Counted from the first letter of the stretch, positions 23,715 to 31,884 are shown. The stretch is DNA of 64,000 bases from Oscillospiraceae bacterium (GCA_017460835.1 JAFUAD010000026.1:1-64000); one strand, 5' to 3'. The notes: a model not told the origin generated them from the sequence alone. Numbers and translations are program-made.

Positions 23715-24206
23715 TTAGAGGTTACGCCACTCTTTCGCAGGCTCATGCTTTCCGCAGTCATCGGTCGTTTTCGGCCAGTTTAGCTTCCATTCTGTATATT
23801 CGGCCTTGCTGATCTTACCGTCAGCAAGGTCTTTTTTTCGTCTCTGCCACTCAGAAAGGAGGTCAGTCATCAGGATAGAGCCGAAAACAATGCCCTTTCG
23901 TTTGTTGCCGTCCTCGTCCTCGCAGTCCTCAATGCTGATCGGGTAATGCTCGTCAAGCTCAAAGAGCATCATCATAACGCCCTCCGCACCGAGAATCTCA
24001 TCATCAGCGAGAAAACGGGGGTTCACATCAAGCACCTCGGCAAGCTGTTCGACAAGTGCCTGCTTGGGTGTTCGTGTGCCGGATTCATACTGTGCGATAC
24101 GGACATCGGCAGACTTCTCGTCAAAGCCGACTGCCACACCGAGCTGTTTCTGCGTCATTCCTCGGAAGTCTCGAATGCGGTGTATCTTATCTCCGATAAT
24201 GCTCAT
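23715..24206 (-). CDS. XRE-family repressor of the integrative element
   Basis: 163 residues. An N-terminal helix-turn-helix (~8-62: IHRIRDFRGMTQKQLGVAVG, RIAQYESGTRTPKQALVEQL) is followed by an acidic middle and a C-terminal segment with a short SHOCT-like look (DLADGKISKAEYTEWK). It is divergent from the excisionase-like gene and sits next to repeated TTTGTTTAG sites in both promoters, which suggests it controls both. A start at 24206 is supported by AAGGAG upstream. The gene ends ~110 bp from attL. Confidence 0.85.
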   Translation of the reverse strand: MSIIGDKIHRIRDFRGMTQKQLGVAVGFDEKSADVRIAQYESGTRTPKQALVEQLAEVLDVNPRFLADDEILGAEGVMMMLFELDEHYPISIEDCEDEDGNKRKGIVFGSILMTDLLSEWQRRKKDLADGKISKAEYTEWKLNWPKTTDDCGKHEPAKEWRNL

Positions 24207-24246
24207 GGTGGTTCACTCCTTATAATATGGTTCTGTTGGTAAAATC

Positions 24247-24347
24247 ATTATAACATATTTGTTTAGGATAGTCAATATGTACTAAACAAAAAAATTTAGA
24301 AAAATTTTCGTTTAGGGGTTGACAAAAGCAAATTTGTTTAGTATAAT
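24247..24347. promoter_or_regulatory. divergent promoters with TTTGTTTAG operators in both spacers
   Basis: The minus promoter TTGACT (24275-24270) and TATAAT (24252-24247) has a 17-bp spacer holding TTTGTTTAG (24258-24266). The plus promoter TTGACA (24319-24324) and TATAAT (24342-24347) has a 17-bp spacer overlapping TTTGTTTAGTA (24333-24343). An exact inverse, TACTAAACAAA, lies at 24280-24290, and GTTTAG variants lie at about 24309-24316 and 24364-24369. Repressor bound in a spacer would block RNA polymerase, so both the XRE gene and the excisionase-like gene should be repressed together. Confidence 0.78.
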
Positions 24348-24412
24348 AGAATTAAGCAAAAATGTTTAGAAAGAGATTTTGCTAATACAGAACACAGAAA
24401 GGATTGACGTAT

Positions 24413-24616
24413 ATGTCAGAAAAGTTTATCCGTGCAGAGGAAGTTGCTGAGGTCATGGAGATCTCCGTTCCGTATGCGTACAAGATCATTCGCAAGCTCA
24501 ATCAGGAGCTTTCCGACAAGGGCTACATCACCGTGACGGGCAGGGTGAACCGTGAGTACTTCAATGAGAGGGTATACACGGTGAAAGCACCTGAAAAGAA
24601 AGAGGGTGAGGACTGA
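24413..24616 (+). CDS. excisionase-like small helix-turn-helix protein
   Basis: 67 residues. It opens SEKFIRAEEVAEVMEISVPY, then YKIIRKLNQEL, a winged-helix fold like small proteins encoded just before integrases in Clostridial integrative elements. These act as recombination directionality factors or regulators. The ATG at 24413 is preferred over a TTG at 24404, which is only a few bases from the AGAAAGGA site. Its stop overlaps an ATG (TGATG), the usual coupling to an integrase gene, but that integrase is now only a stub. Confidence 0.72.
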   Translation: MSEKFIRAEEVAEVMEISVPYAYKIIRKLNQELSDKGYITVTGRVNREYFNERVYTVKAPEKKEGED

Positions 24617-24681
24617 TGCCCGTATACCCGTTATATGTATTACGAAAGAGCAAAGCAAGGAATCAAAAGCTCTACTACTGA
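24616..24681 (+). pseudogene. integrase stub after deletion
   Basis: The ATG overlapping the excisionase-like stop opens MPVYP, as many tyrosine integrases of this arrangement do. The frame then runs into unrelated DNA (LYVLRKSKARNQKLYY, stop). The junction near 24630 coincides with the beginning of the truncated DUF1524 gene in another frame. This reads as a deletion that joined the integrase start to the middle of a second gene. The assignment rests on position and a few residues only. Confidence 0.45.
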
Positions 24682-25534
24682 GGCTCTTCGCAAGTTTTAT
24701 GAGAAAAATTCTTATTCCTTGCTAAAAAGCGAAGAAACATTTGAAAATCTGCGTGATTTAGCTGATTTCTGGAATGATGTGTCCAATCAGAGCAAGGATA
24801 GGTTTTCCGAGAAGATACTGCGGAAGCTGTTCGTGCTGAATTATGCCCCGAACGGTATGTGGTATTATTTCGTTTCGGTGTACTATTTACATAACCGTGA
24901 TGCTGACGGTAATCTCGACGACAATGCTTTCGATGCCTTCCTTGAGAAGATCATAGCTTTCATCTGGACATACGCTGTGACAAATCCAGGTGTTAATATG
25001 CTCCGTACCCCTGTATATGCTGAGATGGTCAACATTGTCAATGATAAGCCAGTGTCCTTTGACGATTTCAAGTTTGATATAAGCTCCGTAAAGGCTGCTT
25101 TTCTCAATTTCAGCTTCAATAATGGACGCCCAATAACAAAGGCGATATTGGCTTGGTGGGCATTTCTTGACGATGCACAGGAGCTTCTTTCTTTGGAGAC
25201 AGTATTTGAGATAGAGCATATTTTTGCAAAGAGCCGACAGGATAAGGAGCATTCTCTTGAAAGTAGCAAAAGTCTTGAAGCTCTTGGCAACAAGGCTATG
25301 CTCGAAAAGCGTATCAATATTCGTGCTTCCGATTATCGCTTTGAGGATAAGAAAAAGTATTACAACGGATATATCAATAGTAGAAAGCAGGAGAAGAAAG
25401 GCACTAAAATCAATGAACTGCTGAGTCTTGCTAAAACCCATGATGACTTCATTGAAGCTGATATTATTAAGCGTACTAATGATATTATAGAGAGATTTAT
25501 GCAATATATCTCTCAAAACGGTTTAGCTTGGTAA
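24635..25534 (+). pseudogene. C-terminal part of a GmrSD-type (DUF262-DUF1524) nuclease
   Basis: 299 residues matching the rear of GmrSD-like type IV restriction proteins. The HNH-like DUF1524 core is FEIEHIFAKSRQDKE (~190-203), followed by LEALGNKAMLEKRINI with the conserved Asn. The DUF262 NTPase/ParB-like N-terminal domain, which should precede this by several hundred residues, is missing, and no proper ribosome site precedes the ATG. I therefore read it as a decapitated defence gene left by the deletion that removed the integrase. A free-standing nuclease cannot be excluded. Confidence 0.65.
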
Positions 25535-25543
25535 TATTGAGAC

Positions 25544-25572
25544 TTGACAACCGTCTCAATCTGCGCTATAAT
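25544..25572 (+). promoter_or_regulatory. consensus promoter with no ORF directly behind it
   Basis: TTGACA (25544-25549), 17-bp spacer, TATAAT (25567-25572). A GAGAC/GTCTC inverted repeat brackets the -35 box, and AAGGAG follows at about 25580. The transcript would cross the element's right end and reach the sortase gene. Confidence 0.75.
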
Positions 25573-25638
25573 ACCAAATAAGGAGCAAGCCACCAGGCAC
25601 ACATTGTCTCCACAAGTCGCACGATTCGTTATCAAGGC

Positions 25639-25659
25639 GATAACAAATTGATAACGGGG
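25639..25659 (+). repeat. right subterminal repeat of the element
   Basis: Direct copy (19/21) of 23661-23681. Together with a GTTATC 11 bp upstream it gives a cluster of GATAAC units near attR. Confidence 0.6.
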
Positions 25660-25860
25660 GATCGGCGGTCGAGTACAGTACAGAGCAAAATGTATAACTG
25701 AGATACCACAGTTCAAATCGCCTAAACAAAATTGTTTAAGTTTGGGAGCGATTTGAGGAGTGGGAATAATACAAAACCGTCTCAAACAAGTGCATAAAAG
25801 GAACTGACCGCAGCGGGTGCGGGAGCAGTGTATTCCTTCGGTGTTCTTCGCCGCAAAGAG

Positions 25861-26394
25861 ATGAAGATGATGAAGAATAAGGCGCGCACAAAAAAGCAAT
25901 GGGCTCTGTTTCTGGCAGGGATGATTGCCGTTATAACCGGAGTCAGTATTCTGAGCTTTCTGGGAATCAGAAAGCTCTATCGCGAGTATCAGAAACAGAA
26001 GCTGATGCGTGAAAATCCTGTTGTTGAGATCGCCGGCCTGAATATCAAAGCGCCCATATTGGAGGGCACGGATAACGGCGTACTCTCAAGGGCGGCCGGG
26101 CATTTCCCCGGAACAGGCGATTTCGGCAAGGGCAATTATTGTATCGCGGGTCACAGCAGCACGATCTACAAGGAGTATTTCAACAATCTCAAAAATGTCA
26201 GAATCGGAATGACGGTCACGCTCTATGACAAGGATAAGAAAAGCTGCGATTATACAGTCGCAGAGGTCAAAATCGTTGAGCCGGACGAAACATGGGTGCT
26301 TGGTGATTTCGGAGATACCCGCATCACGATCATCACCTGCACGGATGACGGATCACAGAGACTGGTCGTAGTCGGACTGTTGCAGCAATCGTGA
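25861..26394 (+). CDS. sortase
   Basis: ~177 residues. A positively charged N-terminus and one membrane segment (~8-30, ALFLAGMIAVITGVSILSFL) lead to a sortase barrel. The catalytic His is in IAGHSS, the Cys in TIITCTDDGSQRL and the Arg in the same segment. It cleaves LPXTG-like signals and joins surface proteins to the cell wall. The only visible substrate in the window is the LPQTG protein 17 kb downstream. The ATG at 25861 has a weak ribosome site and a GTG at 25828 is an alternative. The subclass is not resolved. Confidence 0.85.
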   Translation: MKMMKNKARTKKQWALFLAGMIAVITGVSILSFLGIRKLYREYQKQKLMRENPVVEIAGLNIKAPILEGTDNGVLSRAAGHFPGTGDFGKGNYCIAGHSSTIYKEYFNNLKNVRIGMTVTLYDKDKKSCDYTVAEVKIVEPDETWVLGDFGDTRITIITCTDDGSQRLVVVGLLQQS

Positions 26395-26488
26395 GCGGTA
26401 CGGAGCGCAATGGGCTTCCCGTCAGGCGCGGCACAGGCAGAGGGATATTTCCGTTCGCCTGACCGTCGGAAATTTCACAGAACAAAGA

Positions 26489-26526
26489 ACGAACCGGGTT
26501 TGTATGGAAATCCGGTTCGTCTTTTT
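26489..26526 (+). terminator. terminator after the sortase gene
   Basis: Stem ACGAACCGG/CCGGTTCGT with extra A-T pairs near the loop, followed by CTTTTTG. Confidence 0.85.
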
Positions 26527-26589
26527 GTGTAAATTTTTTTGCATCAGATGTGCATTTATGTACTTCTGTCTTGGGATTTTGCAATGTTC

Positions 26590-26618
26590 TTGACTTTTAA
26601 CAATATATATGGTATACT
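26590..26618 (+). promoter_or_regulatory. promoter of the polysaccharide operon
   Basis: TTGACT (26590-26595), 17-bp spacer, TATACT (26613-26618). It gives a leader of about 110 nt before the ATG at 26734. Confidence 0.8.
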
Positions 26619-26624
26619 GTAATT

Positions 26625-26733
26625 TACGCAAAACAGAGCGGGGAAAACTCTGTGCTGCGCGCCGGAAACGGCTTTTGTAAGGGTGTGAAAGGATTGGCCG
26701 CAAGGGGCGGCGAGTGAGACGGGGAAGGAAAGA
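26625..26733 (+). ncRNA. structured leader RNA of the polysaccharide operon (unassigned)
   Basis: The leader can fold into several GC-rich stems: ACAGAG/CTCTGT (26632-26637 with 26647-26652), GCCG-GAAA-CGGC (26661-26672) closed by an outer CAAAA/TTTTG pairing, and GCCGC/GCGGC (26697-26711). The GAAA tetraloop and three-way-junction look suggest a regulatory RNA. It matches no riboswitch class that I can name with confidence. Confidence 0.4.
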
Positions 26734-28656
26734 ATGAGGAAGATACTCGAAAAATTCAGATACCGCAAAATTATGCTTGCGGTTGCGGATGCATTCATCG
26801 TGACGGTATCCGCTATGATCGCACAGAGCATCCTCTCTGTGCTGAAGGACGGCATCAGTGTTCACGCAATGTGGATCAGCATTGTGATGTCGGTCATCAC
26901 CTGTGCCTGCGGGCTGACGATCAGCGGGGCATACAACAAGCTCTGGCGGTATTTCAATAAAAAGGACTATCTGAGCTGTGTGTACGGCGTCTGCGGGGGA
27001 ATTGCCGCTGCCTGCATTTTTGCCTATATCATGCAGGGGCGTGTTCCGCTGCGCTATGCAATGCTGCATGCGATGATCGCGATTTTCGGAATCTGCCTGT
27101 TCCGGTTTCTGTTCAAATCGACCTTTATTGACCTGACCGAAGCGGGGCGGCAGGAATCCCGCTATCTGCGCACTATGATGATCGGCGGCGGTCAGGCATG
27201 CAAAATGCTGCTGAAGGAGATCCGGAATGCGCAGAAATCTCCGTATGCAGAGGACAAAACGACCGCGGTTTTTGACCCTGTCTGCATCATCGACGACGAC
27301 CGCAATAAGATCGGGCAGTTTGTCCGCGATGTGCAGATCGTCGGCAATACCTCGGAGATTCAGAAATATGTGACGGAGCTGCGGGTTCAGCAGATCGTAT
27401 TCTGCATCCCGTCCTGTCTGGAGGATGAGCGCAAGCGCATTCTCGATATCTGCTCGAAAACCGGGCTGCCGGTCAAGGTGATCCCGTTCCTCGGCAATCT
27501 GCTCTTTGATGAGGCACACACCACGCTGCTGAATCAGGTGCGCGATATCAATATGGAGGACCTGCTCGGGCGCGACCCGATCCGCTTCGACAACGAGGAT
27601 ATCCGCCGGCTGGTTCGGGGCAGGGTTCTGATGGTCACGGGCGGCGGCGGGTCGATCGGCTCGGAGCTCGTGCGGCAGATCGCCAAATATGACCCCAAGC
27701 AGATCGTCATAGTCGATATCTGCGAAAACTATGCCTATGATATCCAGCAGGAGCTGATTATGGAATACGGCGACCGGCTCGGTCTGGCCGTCCGGATCGC
27801 GTCTGTCCGCGATTATTACCGCATGAACCGGCTCTTTGAGGAGTTTCATCCGGATATCGTGTTCCATGCGGCGGCGCACAAGCATGTGCCGCTGATGGAG
27901 GAGAGCCCGATGGAGGCGATCAAGAACAATGTCATCGGAACCTTCAATACCGCGACGCTCGCGCAGTTCCATAAGGTAAAGCGGTTTGTGATGATCTCGA
28001 CCGACAAGGCGGTCAATCCGACGAATGTCATGGGCGCCTCGAAGCGCTGCTGCGAGATGATCGTGCAGTACCTCGCAAAGCAGCCGGACTGCTGCACCGA
28101 TTTCGTGACGACGCGCTTCGGCAATGTGCTCGGCTCAAACGGCTCCGTGATTCCGAAGTTCAAGCGGCAGATCGAGCAGGGGCTCCCCGTGACGGTCACG
28201 CATCCGGATATCATCCGCTATTTCATGACGATTCCGGAGGCGGTCAGTCTGGTGATGGAGGCCGCTGCCATTGCAAGCGGCGGTGAGATCTTTGTGCTCG
28301 ATATGGGCAAGCCGGTCAGAATCGTCACGCTCGCCGAGAATCTCATCCGCATGTACGGCAAGGTGCCCTATCAGGATGTGAAGATCGAATTCACCGGGCT
28401 GCGGCCGGGCGAAAAGATCAGGGAGGAGCTGCTCATGGATGAGGAGGGGCTGAAGAAAACCAAAAACAAGCTGATCTTCATCGGAAAGCAGATTGACATT
28501 GACCCGGAGCAGTTTATCAGCGAGCTGCGGAGGCTGCGCGATGCAGCGGAGGAAAACGACGATGATGCTGCGGTTTCGGCGCTGCATCAAATCGTCCCGA
28601 CCTATGTGACGCCGGAGGAATTCAATCAACAGTATCTTGTCGGTGCCGTAAGCTGA
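26734..28656 (+). CDS. CapD/PglF-type nucleotide-sugar 4,6-dehydratase
   Basis: 640 residues. Four N-terminal membrane segments (~12-130) and a linker Rossmann domain precede the short-chain dehydratase domain (~285-600). The NAD-binding motif is MVTGGGGSIGSELVRQI and the active-site segment is ISTDKAVNPTNVMGASK, as in membrane-bound UDP-GlcNAc dehydratases. The product would be a 4-keto-6-deoxy-HexNAc nucleotide for the initiating sugar of the surface polysaccharide. It opens the locus and is followed 24 bp later by the chain-length regulator. Confidence 0.88.
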   Translation: MRKILEKFRYRKIMLAVADAFIVTVSAMIAQSILSVLKDGISVHAMWISIVMSVITCACGLTISGAYNKLWRYFNKKDYLSCVYGVCGGIAAACIFAYIMQGRVPLRYAMLHAMIAIFGICLFRFLFKSTFIDLTEAGRQESRYLRTMMIGGGQACKMLLKEIRNAQKSPYAEDKTTAVFDPVCIIDDDRNKIGQFVRDVQIVGNTSEIQKYVTELRVQQIVFCIPSCLEDERKRILDICSKTGLPVKVIPFLGNLLFDEAHTTLLNQVRDINMEDLLGRDPIRFDNEDIRRLVRGRVLMVTGGGGSIGSELVRQIAKYDPKQIVIVDICENYAYDIQQELIMEYGDRLGLAVRIASVRDYYRMNRLFEEFHPDIVFHAAAHKHVPLMEESPMEAIKNNVIGTFNTATLAQFHKVKRFVMISTDKAVNPTNVMGASKRCCEMIVQYLAKQPDCCTDFVTTRFGNVLGSNGSVIPKFKRQIEQGLPVTVTHPDIIRYFMTIPEAVSLVMEAAAIASGGEIFVLDMGKPVRIVTLAENLIRMYGKVPYQDVKIEFTGLRPGEKIREELLMDEEGLKKTKNKLIFIGKQIDIDPEQFISELRRLRDAAEENDDDAAVSALHQIVPTYVTPEEFNQQYLVGAVS

Positions 28657-28679
28657 CAGCGGAAAGGAATCAAAAAAAT

Positions 28680-30191
28680 ATGAATACGACCTATTCGATC
28701 AAGGATATCATCAGCCTGATGCTGAGCCATATCCGGCTGATTATCATCATCACCGTGCTCGGCGGTGCAGCAGCATTCGGCTATTCCAAGTACATGCTGC
28801 CGCTGGAGTATTCCTCGCATATTACAATGTATGTGCAGAGCTATACCGGCATCTCCGAGAGCGCGAACAATGTGAACAACATCAGCAATTCCAAGCAGCT
28901 TGTCAATACCTACATGGAGGTGCTGAAGGACGACGCGGTGATGATGGCGGTCGGGGAGAAGCTGCTGACGCAGTTCGACGAGGGGACGCTGAAGCAGAAT
29001 TTCAGCCTCTCGAACGGCAAGATCACGCCCGCATCCCTGCGCGGCACGCTGTCGATCAGCTCCGTGACCGACACCTCGGCGGTCAAGGTCAGTGCGCGGA
29101 CGAAAAATGCGGAGGTCTCCGCCGCGATCTGCAATGACCTGACGCAGGTTGCGCCGGAGTATGTCGAAAATGCGGTCGGCGTCGGCTCGATCAATACGAT
29201 CGACACGGCAAAGGTGTACCGCTCGCCGGTCGCGCCGAATGTCAAAAAGAATACCGTTCTCGGCATGGCGGCCGCGTTCTTCATCATTGTCATGATTATC
29301 TTTGTGATCGACTTCTTTGACAACACGATCAAGGATGCCGATTTGCTCGGAAAGCAGTACAAGAAGGCGATCATCGGCGAAATTCAGCAGTTTGATACCG
29401 ATAAAAAGCGGAAAAATCAGGATGAGGATGACCACATCAAGCTGACCGACAAGGATGTGCCGTTCAATATCGTCGAGAGCTATAAATCCATCCGCACCAA
29501 CGTGACCTTCTCGCTTTCGACGGTCGAGCGCAAGGTCTTTGCGGTTTCCTCCCCGAATCCCGGCGAGGGCAAATCCACCACCGCCGCGAATATTGCGATC
29601 GCGCTGGCACAGGGCGGAAACAAGGTTCTGCTGATCGACGCGGATATGCGCAAGGCGGTGCTGCACAAAATCTTCGGCCTGAAAAATAAGCGCGGCCTTT
29701 CCTCTGCAATCAGCAAAATGCAGAAGCTCGATGACTGCATTCAGAAAAATGTGATGGAGAATCTCGATGTGATGACCTCCGGCCCGCTGCCGCCGAACCC
29801 CTCGGAGCTGCTGGCCTCTGAGCAGATGACTGAGATTCTGGAATCCCTGCATCAGAAATACACGGTGATCGTGATTGACACCCCGCCGGTCAATGTCGTG
29901 ACCGACGCGATGGAGCTTGCGAAGAATATCTCCGGTATCGTCATGGTGCTCCGCTACGGCAGAACCACCGAGGACGATGTTGAGACCGCGTACAAGAAGA
30001 TCGAATTTGCGCAGATGAACCTGTTTGGCTTTATTCTCAATGATGTCAAGGTCAAGCACCGCGGCAAGTATTACTCCAAATACAAGGACAAGTATTACTA
30101 TAAGAAGGGCTACGGCTACGGCTATTACGGCGCGAAGGACGAGGATACGGAGGAGCAGACGGAGAGCAAAGAAGGTGAGCAGACGTCATGA
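28680..30191 (+). CDS. Wzz/BY-kinase fusion controlling polysaccharide chain length
   Basis: 503 residues. A Wzz domain with two membrane segments (~22-38 and ~197-216) is fused to a CpsD/Wzc-type tyrosine kinase. Walker A is SSPNPGEGKSTTAANIA (~283-299), Walker A' LLIDADMRK and Walker B VIVIDTPPVN. The C-terminus has a tyrosine cluster (KYYSKYKDKYYYKKGYGYGY) that is the autophosphorylation tail. The fusion is unusual for Firmicutes, where CpsC and CpsD are normally separate. It overlaps the phosphatase gene by 4 bp. Confidence 0.9.
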   Translation: MNTTYSIKDIISLMLSHIRLIIIITVLGGAAAFGYSKYMLPLEYSSHITMYVQSYTGISESANNVNNISNSKQLVNTYMEVLKDDAVMMAVGEKLLTQFDEGTLKQNFSLSNGKITPASLRGTLSISSVTDTSAVKVSARTKNAEVSAAICNDLTQVAPEYVENAVGVGSINTIDTAKVYRSPVAPNVKKNTVLGMAAAFFIIVMIIFVIDFFDNTIKDADLLGKQYKKAIIGEIQQFDTDKKRKNQDEDDHIKLTDKDVPFNIVESYKSIRTNVTFSLSTVERKVFAVSSPNPGEGKSTTAANIAIALAQGGNKVLLIDADMRKAVLHKIFGLKNKRGLSSAISKMQKLDDCIQKNVMENLDVMTSGPLPPNPSELLASEQMTEILESLHQKYTVIVIDTPPVNVVTDAMELAKNISGIVMVLRYGRTTEDDVETAYKKIEFAQMNLFGFILNDVKVKHRGKYYSKYKDKYYYKKGYGYGYYGAKDEDTEEQTESKEGEQTS

Positions 30192-30862
30192 CAGAGTATC
30201 ATTGCCATATTCTTCCCGGAATTGATGACGGCGCAGAAAATGCGGAAATGTCGCGGAGCATGGTGCAGATGATGCAGGAGCAGGGGATTGACCGCATCAT
30301 CGCGACACCGCACTTCTATGCACACCGCGAAAAATCCGTGGCGGCATTTCTCGAAAAGCGGCAGGCGGCCTACGAGCAGATTCGCGGCAGCCTTGCGGTT
30401 CCGGATGTGCTGCTCGGGGCGGAGGTCGCGATCGAGCACGGCATCTCCGAGCTGCCGGATATCGAAAAGCTCGCGATCCCCGGAACCCGCCTGATTCTGC
30501 TGGAGCTGCCCTACCGCGGCTATGCGAAATGGATGTCTGAGGAGATCTACAACATTTCGGCGGAATTCCATCTCAAGGTGATGCTGGCGCATGTCCACCG
30601 CTATCTCGAATATTACACGAAGGACGAGCTGGAGGGGATTCTTTCGACAAAGGCCGTGCTTCAGATCAACAACGAGGCATTTGCGTCGTGGTCGGAGAAA
30701 AGGCTCGCGAAGCGGATTGTCAGCGAGTTTTCACGCTTTGCCTTCGGGAGCGATGCGCACAACCTGACCGACCGCAGACCGAACTGGGATCTGCTGAAGA
30801 AAAAGGTGAAGCCGGAGATCATTGCACAGTCCGACGGCATCCTTGCGCGCTATGCGCTGTAA
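30188..30862 (+). CDS. CpsB/YwqE-type PHP tyrosine phosphatase
   Basis: 224 residues. The opening EYHCHILPGIDDGAEN gives the PHP metal-binding H-x-H, and IIATPHFYAH, MLAHVHRY and FGSDAHNL supply the other ligands. It dephosphorylates the tyrosine tail of the kinase encoded just upstream, cycling chain-length control. The ATG overlaps the kinase stop. A strong terminator follows. Confidence 0.9.
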   Translation: MTEYHCHILPGIDDGAENAEMSRSMVQMMQEQGIDRIIATPHFYAHREKSVAAFLEKRQAAYEQIRGSLAVPDVLLGAEVAIEHGISELPDIEKLAIPGTRLILLELPYRGYAKWMSEEIYNISAEFHLKVMLAHVHRYLEYYTKDELEGILSTKAVLQINNEAFASWSEKRLAKRIVSEFSRFAFGSDAHNLTDRRPNWDLLKKKVKPEIIAQSDGILARYAL

Positions 30863-30880
30863 CAACAGAATCGAAACAGA

Positions 30881-30926
30881 AAAGTCCGGAAGCGGCATAT
30901 GAACCGCTCCCGGACTTTGTGTTTTT
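30881..30926. terminator. terminator between the kinase/phosphatase genes and the convergent membrane protein gene
   Basis: AAAGTCCGG-A-AGCGG pairs with CCGCT-C-CCGGACTTT (15-bp arms, one mismatch), followed on the plus strand by GTGTTTTTT. Confidence 0.9.
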
Positions 30927-30940
30927 TGTATTGCTTTGTG

Positions 30941-31468
30941 TTACCGGAATCTGACGCCCCAGTTCGATTTCGCGCTGACCTTACTGTAGAGCTTGGTCAT
31001 CGCCTTTTGCTTTCCGGTCTTGAACAGGAACGTAATGACGATCACCAGCAGGACGGACGCAACCGCGCCGAGAATCAGGGCAGTTTTCTCACCCTTCAGG
31101 ACGATCAGAACCGCCGCCCAGACCAGCACCAGCGCCACCAGAATAATCGGCAGGCAGAAATTGGTGAAGCTCCGGTCCTTGAGCTTGATGTACCGCTGAA
31201 TCTCCTTCTTGTTGAAGCTCTCGTAGTGTCTTGCGATAAAGTTATCCGGTCTTGCCCATTTGCAGAAGGATTTGAGATCGTCAAACTTGATGGTATAATC
31301 CTGCCGCGTGTATGTGATGCGGTAATAGACGGTCACGCTGCCGTTGCTCTCCTGCTTTCCGTCCATGATGTGAACGATCGTACCCGCCGGAACCTGATTG
31401 CTGATGCTTTTCGTTACCAGAAACTTCCGGTCGATCGCTTCATCAATATCATTCAGCATGTAAGTCAT
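30941..31468 (-). CDS. membrane protein of unknown function
   Basis: 175 residues. A soluble N-terminal part (~1-105, rich in Lys, Asp and Tyr, perhaps an SH3-like beta fold: GTIVHIMDG, VTVYYRITYTRQDY) is followed by two membrane helices (~107-130 and ~133-152) and a basic tail. I do not recognise the family. It is transcribed against the polysaccharide operon from its own promoter and may be an unrelated insertion. The ATG at 31468 is chosen because AGGGGTGG lies 5-7 bp upstream; a GTG at 31477 overlaps that site. Confidence 0.6.
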   Translation of the reverse strand: MTYMLNDIDEAIDRKFLVTKSISNQVPAGTIVHIMDGKQESNGSVTVYYRITYTRQDYTIKFDDLKSFCKWARPDNFIARHYESFNKKEIQRYIKLKDRSFTNFCLPIILVALVLVWAAVLIVLKGEKTALILGAVASVLLVIVITFLFKTGKQKAMTKLYSKVSAKSNWGVRFR

Positions 31469-31543
31469 AATAGCCACCCCTCGAACGACATAAAAGTTGA
31501 AATATTATACTATTTCATCCGGATAATATCCTATATATGCTCT

Positions 31544-31572
31544 ATTATATCATATCGTCAGAAAAAAAGCAA
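31544..31572 (-). promoter_or_regulatory. promoter of the membrane protein gene
   Basis: On the minus strand TTGCTT (31572-31567), 17-bp spacer, TATAAT (31549-31544). Confidence 0.65.
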
Positions 31573-31884
31573 GTCCCCTATGCAATTTTTTGCATAAAAT
31601 CACTGCAATCGGACAGCTTCCCCGCAATCATGGCCGGAATTCGCATCAAAACCGCACAGCATCGGGCGTTTTCTCAGCGGATTTGCGGCATGTGCTGCTT
31701 CGGGTGCTTTTCGCCTGAAATGCGCTCCGGCGCGGCACCGCCCTGGGCTGACCGCAGTATAGGAAAACGCAGGCTCGCTTTATGCCAATATGTGCGAAAC
31801 TGCACGCTTTGTTGCAGTCCTTTGGTAATAATGATCAAAAATCGGCGCTGCTTCTGATGCCTGAAATTTCAAAGTGTTTTCCTC
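31573..31884. other. gene-free stretch between divergent promoters
   Basis: No gene, tRNA or convincing hairpin was seen. The only short palindrome is TGCAATTTTTTGCA near 31585. Confidence 0.5.

Larger units (their letters stand above)
23591..25769. mobile_element. decayed integrative element in the guaA 3' end
   Basis: The last bases of guaA, GAGTGGGAATGA (23591-23602, attL), recur as GAGTGGGAATAA at 25758-25769 (attR). The 3' end of guaA is a known integration site of genomic islands using tyrosine recombinases. Between the copies are an XRE regulator, an excisionase-like gene, the first codons of an integrase and a truncated nuclease gene. Near both ends is a 21-bp direct repeat (23661-23681 and 25639-25659). 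Base composition is visibly more AT-rich than in the flanks. No functional integrase remains, so the element cannot excise alone. Confidence 0.72.
25535..25860 (+). other. gene-free right end of the element
   Basis: No gene seen. It holds a consensus promoter, the right subterminal repeat (25639-25659), a palindrome of the element's operator type (TAAACAAAATTGTTTA, about 25723-25738) inside a CAAATCGC/GCGATTTG inverted repeat, and attR (25758-25769). AACCGTCTCAA occurs at 25549-25559 and again at 25775-25785. Confidence 0.6.
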
